64,000 nucleotides of DNA, from assembly GCA_002914805.1 (NCBI GenBank), contig JXTB01000714.1, positions 87,016 through 151,015 on the forward strand. The letters run 5' to 3'. Both the position numbers and the translations under genes were made by a program. Below are positions 23,093-35,139 of the stretch, in pieces; the first letter of the stretch is position 1; each line of letters starts with the position of its first letter. The notes beneath the pieces are model-generated. The model saw only the letters and a list, made by a program, of their open reading frames with translations, ran no database searches and was not told the DNA's origin. Source of the stretch: Parasponia andersonii. Lineage: Eukaryota; Streptophyta; Magnoliopsida; Rosales; Cannabaceae.

Positions 23093-23778
23093 TTATTACC
23101 AGCCCTTGGTAAACTGTCGGTGGGTACGAGCATCCTATGACAAGCTCACACTCAATGCTTCCGCCAGTTGGTAGTTTCTTTTGACTTTAATTATCTAGAC
23201 CTTATAAACACTATGCTCCTCCTCTGTTTTTATGATCATAGGAGTTTATAATGCTTACATTTTCATCTTAATACTTACTTGCCCGGGTGAGAACTCTGTC
23301 AATTGTTTACTTATTTATTTTTTATGGGCAACTTCAGTTCATGGATTTTTATTTATTTTTCTTGGTCTTTCATATGTTGGGTTTTGACATTTTGCCATGC
23401 ATGTTTTGGTTTCTTGGTTCGGACAGTCCAAAGGTTCAGAAGATTATAAACTCTTCCAATACCCAGTTGTATTTTAACTCTTTTGATGCAATTAGACGTT
23501 GCGTTTCACTATAATTTGCAAGATCATTAATGGGGTTTTCTCGGACAATTTTGGAAAGATAGAGATTTCGTGGTTTCAAATTGTACCTTTATCAAGTGAA
23601 TCTGGTTAATAAAAACGATGAAATTGCTATGTTTTGCTTATCATAGAAAGTTATGAGCCACTTCTAGTTAATCTGTTCTTCCTTTTAAAGCCTTCTCTAA
23701 TTTGCAATTGTAATTACCTATCCTGCTTATCACTGATGAAGTAGGAAATGTTAAAGCTGCAAATTTGGATTACTTAAA

Positions 23779-23810
<32 letters not shown>

Positions 23811-24122
23811 TCCTCTCTCCACAAATTTAGTGAGCACTGTTCTTTAAATTGAGCTTTGTTTTCCAGATGGCATTAAATCTACTCAGCCAATCTTAACCCA
23901 TGTCCTGAATGGACAGAAAGATGTGCTTTAACTTCGAATATTGAAGCCCTAGTTAGCATGTCTAAATCAGAAGTTGTTACTGTCAAAACATTGAAAACAA
24001 GTTGACATTCTAGCTGAGCTACCAGTTCATATCTTCTTCTTTGCTTTCTCAGTTCCTGTTTTTGCTTTTAAGCCTATTTGTTTACATTCCCTTTTTTCGT
24101 TCTTCAGACGGCAATCTAAATC
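22781..24122 (+). promoter_or_regulatory. Promoter and 5' leader region of the FPP gene
   Basis: The region before the FPP start becomes less AT-rich and contains two CT microsatellites (23051-23088 and about 23779-23819), common in plant 5' leaders. A polypyrimidine tract ending TTCTTCAG at 24107, only 15 bases before the start codon, looks like the 3' splice site of an intron in the 5' untranslated region. Another acceptor-like TTTTCCAG ends at 23866. The transcription start was not located. Confidence 0.45.
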
Positions 24123-27100
24123 ATGGATCACAAGACATGGCTTTGGAGGAAAAAATCTTCGGAGAAGACCATTTTTGTAACTGATAAAGTTGGTAATCCT
24201 TTGCGAAGAACTGAAGAGGTAATAAGAGCTCCTTTTTCTTGCTGCATTTGCTTTAATTTTCACTTAATGTGTTGGTCTCGCATATTTTATATTGTCATCA
24301 ATCTCAAGATGTATATGTTAAACCTTCAGCATAGTATCAGAATCTGATAAATGGATCACCATCATATACTATATTAGATACAAAAACTTACAACAGATAA
24401 AGGAGTTGGATCTGAGAAATCTGCGAAAACTCTGAATGAGAAGTTAGCTTCAGTCCTACTAGATTGTAATGTTAAAGAAGATCTTGTGATGAAAGGCTTG
24501 AAAATAGCTGAAGAAACCATGACAGGTGATTCAAACTGACCCTCTCTCCATGTCTTCCCGCTTTCTATCATGTTTCCTTCCTTTTTAGTGTTTGTAGTCT
24601 CATCTTGATGCTTACATTTGATGTTTCCTTGATTCAATAAATGAATGTTCCTTTAGGACAAGAGAAGGCAAAAGAAGAGACAAAATCTCTAAAACAAGAG
24701 CTAGATGAAGCTTTAAAGCAGGGAGTAGCTGCAAAGGAAAGACAAACTAATTCAGATGCTGAACTAAAAGAATGCAAGCGGCAATTAGGCATTGTTCAAG
24801 AAGAACAGGAGCAAAAGATCCATAATGCAGTCATGATGGCATCAAGAGAATATGAGAAGGCGCTAAAGAGTTTGGAAGAGAAATTTACCAAGGCAAGTAA
24901 ACAGCTCACAGATATAACTGTCGAGAATTCTAATCTTACCAATGCGATTCTTGTAAAAGAGAAATTGATTGAAGATTTAAATAGAAGCAAGTCGCAAGCT
25001 GACGCAGAGTTTAGTGCGTTAATGACTAGACTAGATTCTAGTGAAAAGGAAAATGCTTTTCTGAAATATGAGTTCCACATGCTTCAAAAGGAGCTCCGGA
25101 TTCGTAGTGAAGAAATGGAGTACTATCGTCAGTCTGCTGGTGCATTACAGAGGCAACATTTAGAGTGTGTGAAGAAGATCACAATGTTAGAAGAAGAATG
25201 TCAAAGCCTTCGTTTCCCCATGCGAAAGCGTCTTCCTGGTCCTCCTGGTCTGGCTAGGAATGTGAAGGGAAGAAACCAGACAGATATGAGAAGAAGAAAG
25301 CTGAATCCTACACAAGATCTGATTGTTAGAGATGCCACAGTACAAAACTCCCCTGAAAGTCCGAGTAAGGATGTGAATTTTATATTTGAGAGATTACGTG
25401 TTATGGAAGAAGAAAATGAAGCCCTTAAAAAAATTCTAAACATGAAGAATCCTGAACTCCATTCATCAAGAGGCACATATGCTCAAGCTGCTTCCAGATT
25501 GTCGGTGGCCGACGTGCAGCTTGTGGAGCATACTAAATGCCAGAAATCAATGGAGCTGGCAAAATGTAGTCCTATGGTGAAGAAACTTTCTGTGTCCTCG
25601 GACTTTGACATAGGCAGTGATGATGGCATCAGTTCTTCTGGATCTTGGGCTAACGCACTCATTTCTGAATTAGAACATTTCAAAAATGGGAAACTCAAAG
25701 ATCCACCAAACCGCAAAGCTTTTGAAGGTTCAGATATTAGCTTGATGGATGATTTTGTTGAAATGGAAAAACTGGCAATAGTTTCTTCAGACACATCTTC
25801 CAGAAATGGTTACCCAGATTCAACTCATAGGGATCTGGTTCCAGTTGCAGAAGTCCTCTCAAGTTTAGGTGACAGGAAAAGGCAGCAACCGAAAGATGCT
25901 GACAAATCTTTTGACTGGCTTCAGCTTGTTTTGAATGTGATGCTGGAGCAAAAGCATGTTTCCAATAAAAGTCTAGAAGAACTACTTGAGGATATCAAAA
26001 TTGCCATTGGTTATATTAACCTTCCGATTATCCATCAAGCTGATAAGCCTGCAAAGTCTTGCACTCCCACCGGAACTGATCCTCTCCATATTAGCGGATA
26101 TCTTACTTGGAGTTCCCCAAGAGGATCTCCAGTCCTAAATTCTCTGAGTGGAGCTCTGAGTACCGACACCTCACCCAGAGTAAAAGGTGACCAGCATATG
26201 CAATGCAGTCTGGGTAAATCACTATCCAAAATCATTAAGCTGATTCAAGGAACCAATTCAGGAACTTTAGTTGGGGACTATTCTCCAGATAAATCTTCAG
26301 CAACATCAGTGGACTACTTTATTCGTGTCTTTCAATGGAAATGGTCAGAACTAAATGCTATTCTACAAAGCTTTACCCGTACTTGTGATGATATACTGAA
26401 TGGAAGAGCCAATCTTGAAAGTTTCGCAGAGGAAGTGGCGTCTACTTTAGACTGGATTTTGAATAATTATGTAACTCCTAAGGAGGCTGCAAGCACAAGG
26501 GACAAAATCAAGAAGCATTTTGGTTGGGATGAAACCCGAAGAGAAAATGATCTGCAAGTGTGTCTTCCAACAGGGGAATTGGATATGGCTCAATCTGAGA
26601 AAGAGTCATTGGGTTGGCCCCTGGTTGCTTTTGGAGAAAGCAAAGATGCTTTGATCCAATCGGATAAGGTTCAGAGTGCATTACAAGAAGAAAACAGCAA
26701 ACTGAAAAATGAACTCAAGAATATTATGTCTGTAAAGCTTGAGATGGAAGCTATGCTAAGTTCAACAACAGAGAAAAGTGAAGCCTTGACGATACAACTC
26801 CAAGAATCACAACAAAGAATCAGAAGCTTACAAGGAGAATTGGAGACTGTGAGAGAAACAAAGGGGACGATTGAAGACGAGATTGAACATGAGAAGTTGA
26901 TTAATGACGATCTTGATACCCAGCTAAGTGTGGCCAGAGCTAAACTAAATGAAGTGTTCCAGAAGGTCTCATCTTTGGAGGTTGAATTGGAGGACAAACG
27001 CAACTGTTGTGAAGAGTTAGAAGCAACATGTCTTGAGCTTCAACTGCAGCTAGAAAGGTAACCTTTTTTGTCTCTTAGTTTTTTTTTTTTTTTTTAATGA

Positions 27101-27866
27101 AACAACAGATATGTTTCTTATTGTTTTTTGAGAAATTCTGATACGAGGACTACACTTCCAGTGATGCAACAAAGGAAACTCGAAACCACAAAATAAGCCA
27201 AGAGGAAAAGCAATCTCAAACTGTAAGTCATCGACACTTTTTCTTCTCCAAAGAAAATATTTTGTACACCAAAAATAATACCAAACCTAGAGTCTTGATA
27301 CATGAAAAGCATTTACTTTTAACTGCTCAAGTATTGTGATATGAAACTTTTGAGTAAATTTTCAGGGTTGGGAGATCACGACAGCTTCAGCCAAGTTGGC
27401 AGAGTGCCAAGAAACGATCACCAACCTAGGAAAACAGCTGAAAGCACTAGCTTCACCAAGGGAAGCAGCAATATTAGATAAGGTGTTCACCACCAGTGCA
27501 ACATCCATAGCCAACAAAGATAAGAGGTTAAACAAGCGCTCCTCCCTGCGTGATCGAATGCTGGCCGAGGATGATGCCAAAGCTGGGATAGTTAACTCTC
27601 AAAAAGTCGAAGAAACCATGAGCAACACAGAAGCTGATAAGAAACAATCCCCTGCTCAATCCGAGGGTCAGCATGCCATCAATTCTCCGGATGTCCCGGT
27701 GCATACTCCGGTAGCTTGTCGTAGTTCAAGCTGCAAAACCAGTACGGGTGGATCACTGGCTATTGTGCCAGGCAAAAAGAAGGGCGGTTTTGATTTGCTA
27801 AGGAAGCTACTGCTTAGAAGAAAGAAGGGACATAGTCAGAAATCTCGGTTCTCAGCCAAAGTCTGA
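24123..27866 (+). CDS. FPP7: Filament-like plant protein, FPP7 type (five coding exons)
   Basis: Exons inferred from reading frame and GT-AG borders: 24123-24218, 24378-24525, 24657-27057, 27162-27222 and 27366-27866, giving 1068 residues. The phases fit at every junction. It starts MDHKTWLWRKKSSEKT, the family's typical opening. Coiled coils cover about residues 50-240, and the family hallmark LRFPMRKRLPGPPGLA lies near 235-250. Further coiled coils lie near residues 250-285 and 725-870. The family's C-terminal block (WEITTASAKLAECQETI, NLGKQLKAL) starts at exon 5, and the tail is basic (LLLRRKKGHSQKSRF). FPPs are plant-specific long coiled-coil proteins whose founding member binds MAF1 at the nuclear envelope; this member's role is not shown by sequence. 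The gene looks intact. The subtype 7 label is moderately sure. Confidence 0.92.
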
Positions 27867-28130
27867 CTATCAGAAAAGCTAACTCTTAAAGAATGTCATG
27901 GCATGACAAGTAGTATTCTGCATGGCCTTGGAGGCAATGAGAAACAGCAGCGTGTTGGAGTTGTTCTTGATTGTGGTGTTTGGTTGCTTGACCTCCTTGA
28001 CGACTGGAGATGCCAATAAAAGGTTTGGGCTTCTTTTCTTAATTTTTATACCAGAGAGAGAGAGAGAGAGAGAGAGATGGAGGGAGAGAGAGAGTGGTTT
28101 AATGTTATAAACATGTTTGATGTATATATG
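27867..28130 (+). other. 3' untranslated region of the FPP gene
   Basis: AATAAA lies at 28015-28020, about 150 bases after the stop. A GA microsatellite follows (about 28053-28095). The small frame from 27922 in this stretch starts with a hydrophobic segment but ends in the microsatellite and is probably not coding. Confidence 0.6.
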
Positions 28131-28636
28131 TGATGGTTTGAAGAAATCTGAGACCCAGAAATGCATGTCACATAAATATTCAACAAGAAATAGATTATGG
28201 TCAACTGGTAATCAGTGACGTTAAATTCAGAGTGCATTTGTACTTTGGAAATTAAAACAAGCCATAATTATTTTTAACTAACTCCAAACTATTAAATGCC
28301 CCTTTTGAAATTTAACTCTAAAATGTCCTACAGTAATTGATTTTCAACTTAGTTTGACGTTTGGTTTGCAAAAGCATTTATGATAAATCAATCAAAAGTA
28401 TCAATTGAGATAGTAAGTGAAGAATTAAAACGAGACATTCAGGAGCTTTAATACATCTTTCGAAACTCTATTTGACGAAACCCAATTTATTATTGTGCAA
28501 CCTTTATCTGAGTTTAGTGAAAAAGTGTTTCTTCAAAAAGAAGAAGTATACCAATTTCCTTTTTAGAAAAATTACATATACCGATGATAGTTCCTACGTT
28601 GAACTAATCATTGACTACATGTGTATGTATATATAA

Positions 28637-28639
<3 letters not shown>

Positions 28640-28691
<52 letters not shown>
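28640..28691. repeat. (TA)n microsatellite
   Basis: About 45 bp of TA repeats preceded by a short GT run, between the convergent FPP and WSD1-like genes. Confidence 0.95.
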
Positions 28692-28693
<2 letters not shown>

Positions 28694-28818
28694 GTTAAAA
28701 AAGTTATAGGTAAACTCCTTTTCCCATATGAATATATTTGCTATAGAAAGTTTGAATCAAACAAGTCATGTACCTATAATTTGCCGAAAAAAATGAAAAA
28801 GAAAAAAGAGGTCCTATA

Positions 28819-31705
28819 TCAGGTTTGGATAATGGTTGAAGCTGCTTCCTTCATTTCAAACAAGGCGTCCTCAAAGCACTTGGCAAGGAATTCAGGGTCA
28901 GGAATTATGTCTTTGGCCACCAGTATTTGCATATCAGCTCTTCCAGCATAGCTCAACATATGCATCGTGAGTGCCTGCGTTTCAAATCATCAAATTACAC
29001 ACGCTCCCCTGTATATTATTCATGTACTATAGTGTGAGCGTGTTATAAGCACTACTTACGCTTTCCTTTGTTTTATATATATATATATATATATATGTTG
29101 CCAAATATTGTTACCACTGAATGTGACAGATATTAGTTAATCAAATGTATTATTTATTTGACCAATCAACATAAGAATTAATGCACAAAATGAGATTAGA
29201 AAATAAGGCATGAAAGCATACGTACATGAGGCAGACTGGATGAGTTTACTCTCACGTAAGTTACGGGATTGTCTCCAATTGCAATGGCCTCTTGTGGACC
29301 AACCACATTCGATATAGTAAAACTAGTATTGCAAACGATCCTGTAATTAAGCAAACCAGCAACCTACAACATAGAAAATAAACCCCCCAAAAAACTAAAT
29401 AATAAATGCTAGAAATTATATCTGATGATTATTTCTTGTCTTAAATAAACAATCCATATATATTCACCTTTGATCCCAAGTAAGTCATGACATAATAACC
29501 AGTCTTGTACGAAAAATGAGCCTCCAGAGACTGTTTCTTTCGGTCAAGCATCACCTTAGCCCTTTTGACGTATAGCAGAGGATCAGTCCCACTAGTTTTA
29601 TGGTACTTGACGGGAAGGAGAATGAACCCAAATTTATTGCCCCAACTTGATTCTGAATTGCTTCTCATCAATTCTGAGAGCTCCTGAAATTGATGAATAC
29701 ATCTCCCAACAAATGAGTTTAGTTCAAGGACAATATATATTACAGGCCTTTTTGGAAATATTTGATTTTTTTTTTTTTCTTTTTAAGTGAATCGGACGAC
29801 GAAGATTATGTCAAACAACATCTAGGACTTATCTAAATATACCTGTAGTCCTGGCTGTTTTCTCAAATTTACCATGGCTAGCCCTGTGATTTGGAAGCCC
29901 TCTTGCCAAGCTAACAAGAAAAGAAACCAAACTATTTTAATTTAGAGCAATGCTAATTGGCAATCAAGGAATATGTGTAACAGAAGTGTAGGTTGGTTTC
30001 AGGTATAATTTAAAGATACAAGTCCTCCTTTATTAGTATACAATAGTAAGTACTACAGACAACCTTTACAAGATTTCTCTAATTTAGTTATGCTTGCACT
30101 GTATGTAGATAGAGTTACAGTAATGCTGAATTAACACCACTAATTAGTAATTATTTCGTTTTAGTTTTAGTTTTTTTTTTTTTCTCTTCTAATGATTCAT
30201 TTGTAAATTGTAATATGGTGCGAGTCTGTGAGATATATGATATTTGACTCTGATCACGTAACATATGCATTTGATAAATAATACGATTAACTCGGATCAT
30301 ATATGATATATGAATGTGCAAATTAACGGATCAACTTGTTAAGTTGACATTAAAATATTTACCATTTGGTGTTCGGTGATACAGATATCTTGATAGCCCA
30401 TATGATATGACCCCAAAAAGAACATCGTTTATGGTCTGCGCAATATAATATTCCAATTCATAAGGTAGCAGATTTCAAATATAAATGTTTATAAAAGTGA
30501 TATTATTCTTAAAATTAATGATATGCGGCACTTAAACGCCCCAGTGCTGTTAATGATATGCGGCACTTAAACGCCCCAGTGCTGTTAATGATATGCGGCA
30601 CTTAAACGCCCCAGTGCTGTTATATATATATATATATATAGGTTGCCCAGCTTTTTTTTTTCTTTACTCATGGATAATATATGTATGAAAAAATATGTAT
30701 TTTTTTTTTATTTTTTATAATAAAAAAATATAAATAATGAATGAAAAATGTGTATGCTTTTTCACTCTCTTATTTTTTATAATAAAAAAAAATATGCATA
30801 GACGACATTTTAGGTAAAATTGTTGTGAGATCCAAGTGTATTAATCAGAATTACATGTAGTGAGTGCCTAGTATCCGATTTTCAGGATATAAACAAAACC
30901 GCAAAAGCATGTGGAGACTTACCGCGTCATTAATGGCTTTCTTGACGGTCTTCATATCGTCCAAAGAAAACCGAGCGGTGGCGAGCTTCCGCGGCCAGAG
31001 CTCCACCCCATCGCCGCCACTTATGGCTGTTTCACGGTCGCAAACGCACAAAAGCTTCACCAAAAACTCCACCACGTATACCAAACTAAACCACAACACC
31101 CCAACCAATCCCACAATCGCATCCCAATAGCAGTACTCCCTCCACCCTCTCCGTTCCCCCTCCCTGCTTTTCCTCCGGTTACTACTACTACCACTAACCG
31201 GACCTATGCTCGGCACTGCGTCCGGTTCCCCAACTTTACGGCAACCGGACAGCAACATCGACATCAGCGACATGCCGTCCCCGAGCGCGTGGTGGATTCG
31301 GAACACCACGCACTTGTGGGCCATCAGTAGATGGATCTCCCAAAGCGGTTTATCCAGGCTTAGACCCGCCCCGATTGACATCTCCGCTAAGTACTCGTTA
31401 ACGGCGGCTTCGTCGTCGCTGCAGCCGTTTGAGTTAACGGGGGAGTCAACGACGATGAGGTGGCGATCGAGGTCAACGCTGGTCCTCCGCCACCGCTCGA
31501 GGCCGCGGCGGTCAACGACCAGGAGGCTACAGAACCTGGGGTGCTTGAGGAGGAAGGAGTCCCGGATCTGGGACTTGACGGTATCAATGTCGAGCGGGTT
31601 TTTAACGCCGAGGACGCAGTGGATTATTTGGTTCATTTCTGGCCGGAGGAACAGTCTTCCGGCCGGAGTTAGGGGCTCGTCGGAGTCGGTCGCTGGCGAA
31701 GCCAT
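28819..31705 (-). CDS. WSD1-like wax ester synthase / diacylglycerol acyltransferase
   Basis: Six exons on the minus strand with GT-AG borders and matching phases: 30923-31705, 30363-30435, 29843-29910, 29468-29683, 29226-29363 and 28819-28974; 477 residues, the family's usual length. The start MASPATDSDEPLTPAGRLF resembles WSD1 N-termini. The acyltransferase motif HHALGDG lies at residues 138-144. A hydrophobic segment (about 194-221) suggests an ER membrane anchor. TINDVLFGVISYGLSRYL (262-279) is the conserved NDVLxG block, followed by the C-terminal domain (FTISNVVGPQEAI, LSYAGRADMQILVAKD). The family joins fatty alcohols to acyl-CoA to make wax esters, and some members make triacylglycerol; in plants this serves the cuticle. 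No damage is seen. Which of the WSD paralogues it is remains open. Confidence 0.93.
29075..29096. repeat. (TA)n microsatellite in the last intron of the WSD1-like gene
   Basis: A short TA run within the intron between the fifth and sixth exons (28975-29225). Confidence 0.85.
30515..30619. repeat. Three exact 35-bp tandem repeats in intron 1 of the WSD1-like gene
   Basis: The unit beginning TTAATGATATGCGGCACTT and ending GCCCCAGTGCTG occurs three times (30515, 30550, 30585) without a single difference and runs straight into a (TA)n tract. The unit is GC-rich in its second half, unlike the AT-rich intron, and carries a small inverted repeat (CGGCACT/AGTGCTG). It lies between exons 1 and 2 (intron 30436-30922). 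Confidence 0.95.
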
Positions 31706-31718
31706 GAGAGAGAAAGAA

Positions 31719-31734
31719 CACGTGAGGTCACGTG
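31719..31734 (-). promoter_or_regulatory. Paired G-box / ABRE-like motifs
   Basis: Two CACGTG palindromes (31719-31724 and 31729-31734) sit 10 bp apart, about 14-30 bases upstream of the WSD1-like start codon. CACGTGAC fits the ABRE consensus bound by bZIP factors. Their closeness to the start suggests they overlap the leader or the transcription start. Confidence 0.5.
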
Positions 31735-31739
31735 ATTAG

Positions 31740-32164
31740 GATAAATAAGTTAAGAGTATCATATAATAAATAAAGCGAATGCTTGACATTTAATTAGCAA
31801 AGTGTACATATGATCAATCTAGAAATGGTATGGTTCTCTCTTTTGTAACCATCGCTTTCTAAAGTTGCTACAGGCCAAGCTATCCTTAGACGCAACTATA
31901 TTATTGCAAAAACAATTTTCAAATAATCCAGCCAGCGGAAAAGAGAAAATTAAAAGAAAAAAATGATGAATATGTACGGTTTTGGTTGCACTTATTCTAT
32001 TCTACGGATTGGCATCAAACCTTTTTTCTTTTTCTTTTTTTTAATTCAAAACGATTCACATGTGTAAGACTAGAGAGTTTATTTAGCATTCTTTATTAGC
32101 AATAGGTAATAAGGAATAAGTTGGATTAAATTAGATTATAATATATGTTTAATACTATTCTCTG
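31740..32164. promoter_or_regulatory. Upstream region of the WSD1-like gene
   Basis: Non-coding. TATA-like words on the minus strand (TTTATTTATTATATGA near 31760-31780) are candidates for the core promoter, but AT-richness makes this weak. Confidence 0.3.
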
Positions 32165-32516
32165 TGTATTAGATCGTAGGGATAATAATTTGTATTTTGA
32201 TATTTTGTTGTAATTTGTATTTTGATTATTATTAATATTGATTTTTAGTTTTAATATCTATTACAAATTTATACTCTAACACTAATTTAAAGTAGTTAAT
32301 TTACTAAGATGATTTAATAAGTTTATTCTTAGATCAATTTTTATAAGGTAAATTTTTAATTTTTTAAACAGCATCTTGGTATTTTAACTGCTTTAAATTA
32401 ATGTCAATATATAAATTTGTAATAGATTTTAAAATATAAAGATCAATATTGATATAATTCGAATAAAATGTCAAAATACAAAGTATAAAAGTAAAATTAT
32501 CTCTAGATTGTATTGA
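32165..32516. mobile_element. Long foldback MITE
   Basis: The left arm (about 32165-32310) aligns with the reverse complement of the right arm (about 32375-32516). Shared words include ATCTATTACAAATTTATA and TAATTTAAAG(T/C)AGTTAA, and the ends share AT(C)...AG(G)GATAAT. It is about 350 bp with arms of about 145 bp and has no coding capacity. The CTAGGGATAAT-type end with long arms is common among plant Mutator-like MITEs, but the target duplication is unclear. Confidence 0.6.
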
Positions 32517-32519
32517 TAT

Positions 32520-33162
32520 TACTTATTTATAGCTTAATTTTTTTCAAAAGAACAGTAAAGTTTCAAGGAGGAATTCACTAACATGAGGTGGGATGCTTGT
32601 TCAAATGACTACTTTGAGATTAGAGTATTTATTACAATCCCAAGTTAATTTACTAAACCCCCGTAGTAATTGAAAAAAAAATATATCAAAACGAAAAAAA
32701 TCATAGAGGAATGGGATTAAAAGAAGAATTGAAAATTGAGTTCGTCTTTATGCGAGAGATTATCACCAAAAAAAAAAAAACATCTTTTTAAAGGGGCGAA
32801 TAAACACAGGAATAGACGAGAAATTGAAACTCTATCTTATTTCTATTTTTTTTCTCGTTAATTATACTAATTAGTAAATTAACATGGTTTTAGTTTATAA
32901 TATCTGCCAGTAGTATGACTTTTTGTGAACTATTAAGTCAGAACGTATGAAGTCTTCTGGGAGTAAGAGGCTGAGGCATCAATTGTGTTAATAGTGGGTA
33001 TTACATACTAAAAAGAAATAGTAGGTTTCAAATCTAAATTTACAGGTGGATTTAACATGTTTAACTTCTAAACGATATTTGGGCCTAGTCTTTAGCATTT
33101 TTCCTTTAAAAAAAAAAAATAGATATAGTAAAAGTCTCCTATTTACAATATATACTAGATTG

Positions 33163-33214
<52 letters not shown>

Positions 33215-33965
33215 GAAATTTGTTTCGATTCAGTTATTTTGGGACCAACATTAGCGACAACAGCACAATTAATCTTCGGTGTTTGTTTGCATACTAGCTA
33301 CAACTGCACTTACGTAATTAAATTAATCTAGACTTCTTAGTTAAGAGCCACAATTCCTAACACAACAAGTCCTCCCATTTTCCTCATTTTAATATCTATT
33401 ATTGTTTAAATATAATTTTGACAAGAAATGGATCACGTCCTGGACATGACTAATATGATTTGATTCTGAAATAGATCAAATAGTGACATTAATTATTTTT
33501 TCAGAAAAATAAAAATAAAAAAAGAGCGGCTGCAATGAAGTTTTGATAAAGCATTTTTCATTCGGAGCTGGACTCGATCGGTGGGAAAAGGAAATAAATA
33601 TATATGCATAAACCAACAAATTTAATTCAACAACAATATGTCCTTCGCCTTCACGGCATTAATCACGAGCAAAGCCATATAGACTTGGACACTCATGAAA
33701 GTGATTAGTTTTCGCCTTTGAAATATCTTCTTGGCGCCACACGGAAGAAATATCTATTTTCTTTGGGAAAAAATCTAGTTAATTTGTAACTTTAGTTTTC
33801 AAGTATTTTCTTTGGGTTTGTGTATAAGTCTTTAGAAAGTTCAATGAGTTTTGAAGATAGATATATGCGTAAGGAGATATAAAGTAAATAAGCATATATA
33901 TTGGAGAATAGGAAATTAGAATTTGAGCCGAAATTAAAATTGAGTTCGAATTAAGAATGTACAGA
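32520..33965. other. AT-rich spacer with (AG)n microsatellite
   Basis: An AG repeat spans about 33166-33211. Nothing else recognisable; small open frames are chance. Confidence 0.5.
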
Positions 33966-33975
33966 GTAGATTGGA

Positions 33976-34090
33976 CTCTTCAAAGTGCTTGTGTAGATAA
34001 AGGACATCTTGTTCGATGCTTGTGTAGATAAAGGACATCTTGTTGGATTCTCTTCAAAGTGCTTGTGTAGATAAAGGACATCTTGTTGGA
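33976..34090. repeat. Local triplication, about 33-41-bp unit
   Basis: GCTTGTGTAGATAAAGGACA followed by TCTTGTT recurs three times. Copies one and three also share the preceding CTCTTCAAAGT. It lies about 150 bp before Tat element 2. The copies are nearly identical, so the duplication is recent. Confidence 0.9.
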
Positions 34091-34242
34091 AAAGTTTCAG
34101 AAGCTTCCCCCCTCAGAATACTGCCAGCTCACGAGTGAGTTAGTTGTTAGTCAATTAGGCAGTTAGGATTAAGTTTGTATGCATACCATGGACTATCAAG
34201 TGAGATTTTAGAAGCTATTTAAGCTCTGGAAAATGTCCTACA

Positions 34243-35031
34243 TGTGGGCCTGTTCCTAAATTATATACCACGTGGACGATTAAATGGTAGAACAGGTCAC
34301 AAAAGGGGTACACTGTCTAACACATGTCCAGAGTGATCGATTAAAAGCCACGCGAGTTGTACGTGGTACCGCATAGGCCCATGGGTTGTCCGAGGCCAGG
34401 GCCGAATCCATCCCAGACCCTGGATGGATTTGGCCCAGTCCGATTCTTACCTCGACAGCTGGAGGTCAAGAGCCTCAAGAGTCTTCCGCCAGAAGACCTG
34501 AGAAGCAGCTCACGGTTCTAGACCTAGACAGAGCATTTAATGCGATCCTAGGTAGGTGCACGCATTGGGTAAGTCGTCCTGACAGAACGGCAGTTTATCA
34601 AAATCTCACCCCCGACAATCTGGAGTCATAGGAGACAACGGAAAATAGGCCATGACGATGCAAGGGAAGTCACGGTAACCACGGCCCGTGATTTCTGGAG
34701 TAAGTCATGATGGAAAAAGGTACTCGATCCTGGGATTGAGAGCCAGAAAGCTCTCAGTTCCAAGATTATATATATAAGCCTTGTTTCCTCCCTAAAGGGA
34801 GATATACATACAAAAAATGACTTACAGAGAAAAACTCAATCCTTGTTATTCAATCTCAGGGATAAACTACTGACTTAAGCATCGGAGAGTCTTTGCAGGT
34901 GGCCACCCCCGCCTCTCTGTCTCAACCTGAAGCTAAAAGCATTCTGGGATAGTAAGGATACATGGATAGTTAGTGGATACAACGTCAGCAGTTCAAAGAC
35001 ACGTGAGCAGCTGATAAGAACAGTACCACTA
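34243..35031 (+). repeat. 5' LTR of Tat element 2
   Basis: 789 bp starting TGTGGGCCTGTTCCTAAATT. It aligns along its length with 46453-47238. A TATA-like TTATATATATAAGCC lies near 34765-34780 and probably marks the start of R. Confidence 0.9.
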
Positions 35032-35034
35032 GTT

Positions 35035-35047
35035 TGGCGCCGTCTAT
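35035..35047 (+). other. Primer-binding site of element 2
   Basis: TGGCGCCGTCTAT starts three bases after the LTR and is identical to the site in element 1. It matches the 3' end of tRNA-Asp over nine bases. Confidence 0.78.
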
Positions 35048-35139
35048 GGGAAACATTGAGCACGAGAGAAGAAACAGGAGTCTCACGATTACACTCTCCC
35101 CGAACAAAAGGCCATACAACGTCGAACGGTACCCTCAAG

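Noticed and set aside
24219-24347. Continuation of the first FPP exon as an open frame
   Set aside because: A GT donor at 24219 and the matching acceptor before 24378 restore the family sequence in frame, so this is intron.
27922-28110. Small frame with a signal-peptide-like start
   Set aside because: It overlaps the FPP 3' untranslated region and poly(A) signal and ends in a GA microsatellite. No sign of conservation can be seen.
30864-31739. Long plus-strand frames opposite the first WSD1-like exon
   Set aside because: They are shadows of the GC-rich exon on the other strand. The minus-strand frame has the family motifs and splice sites.
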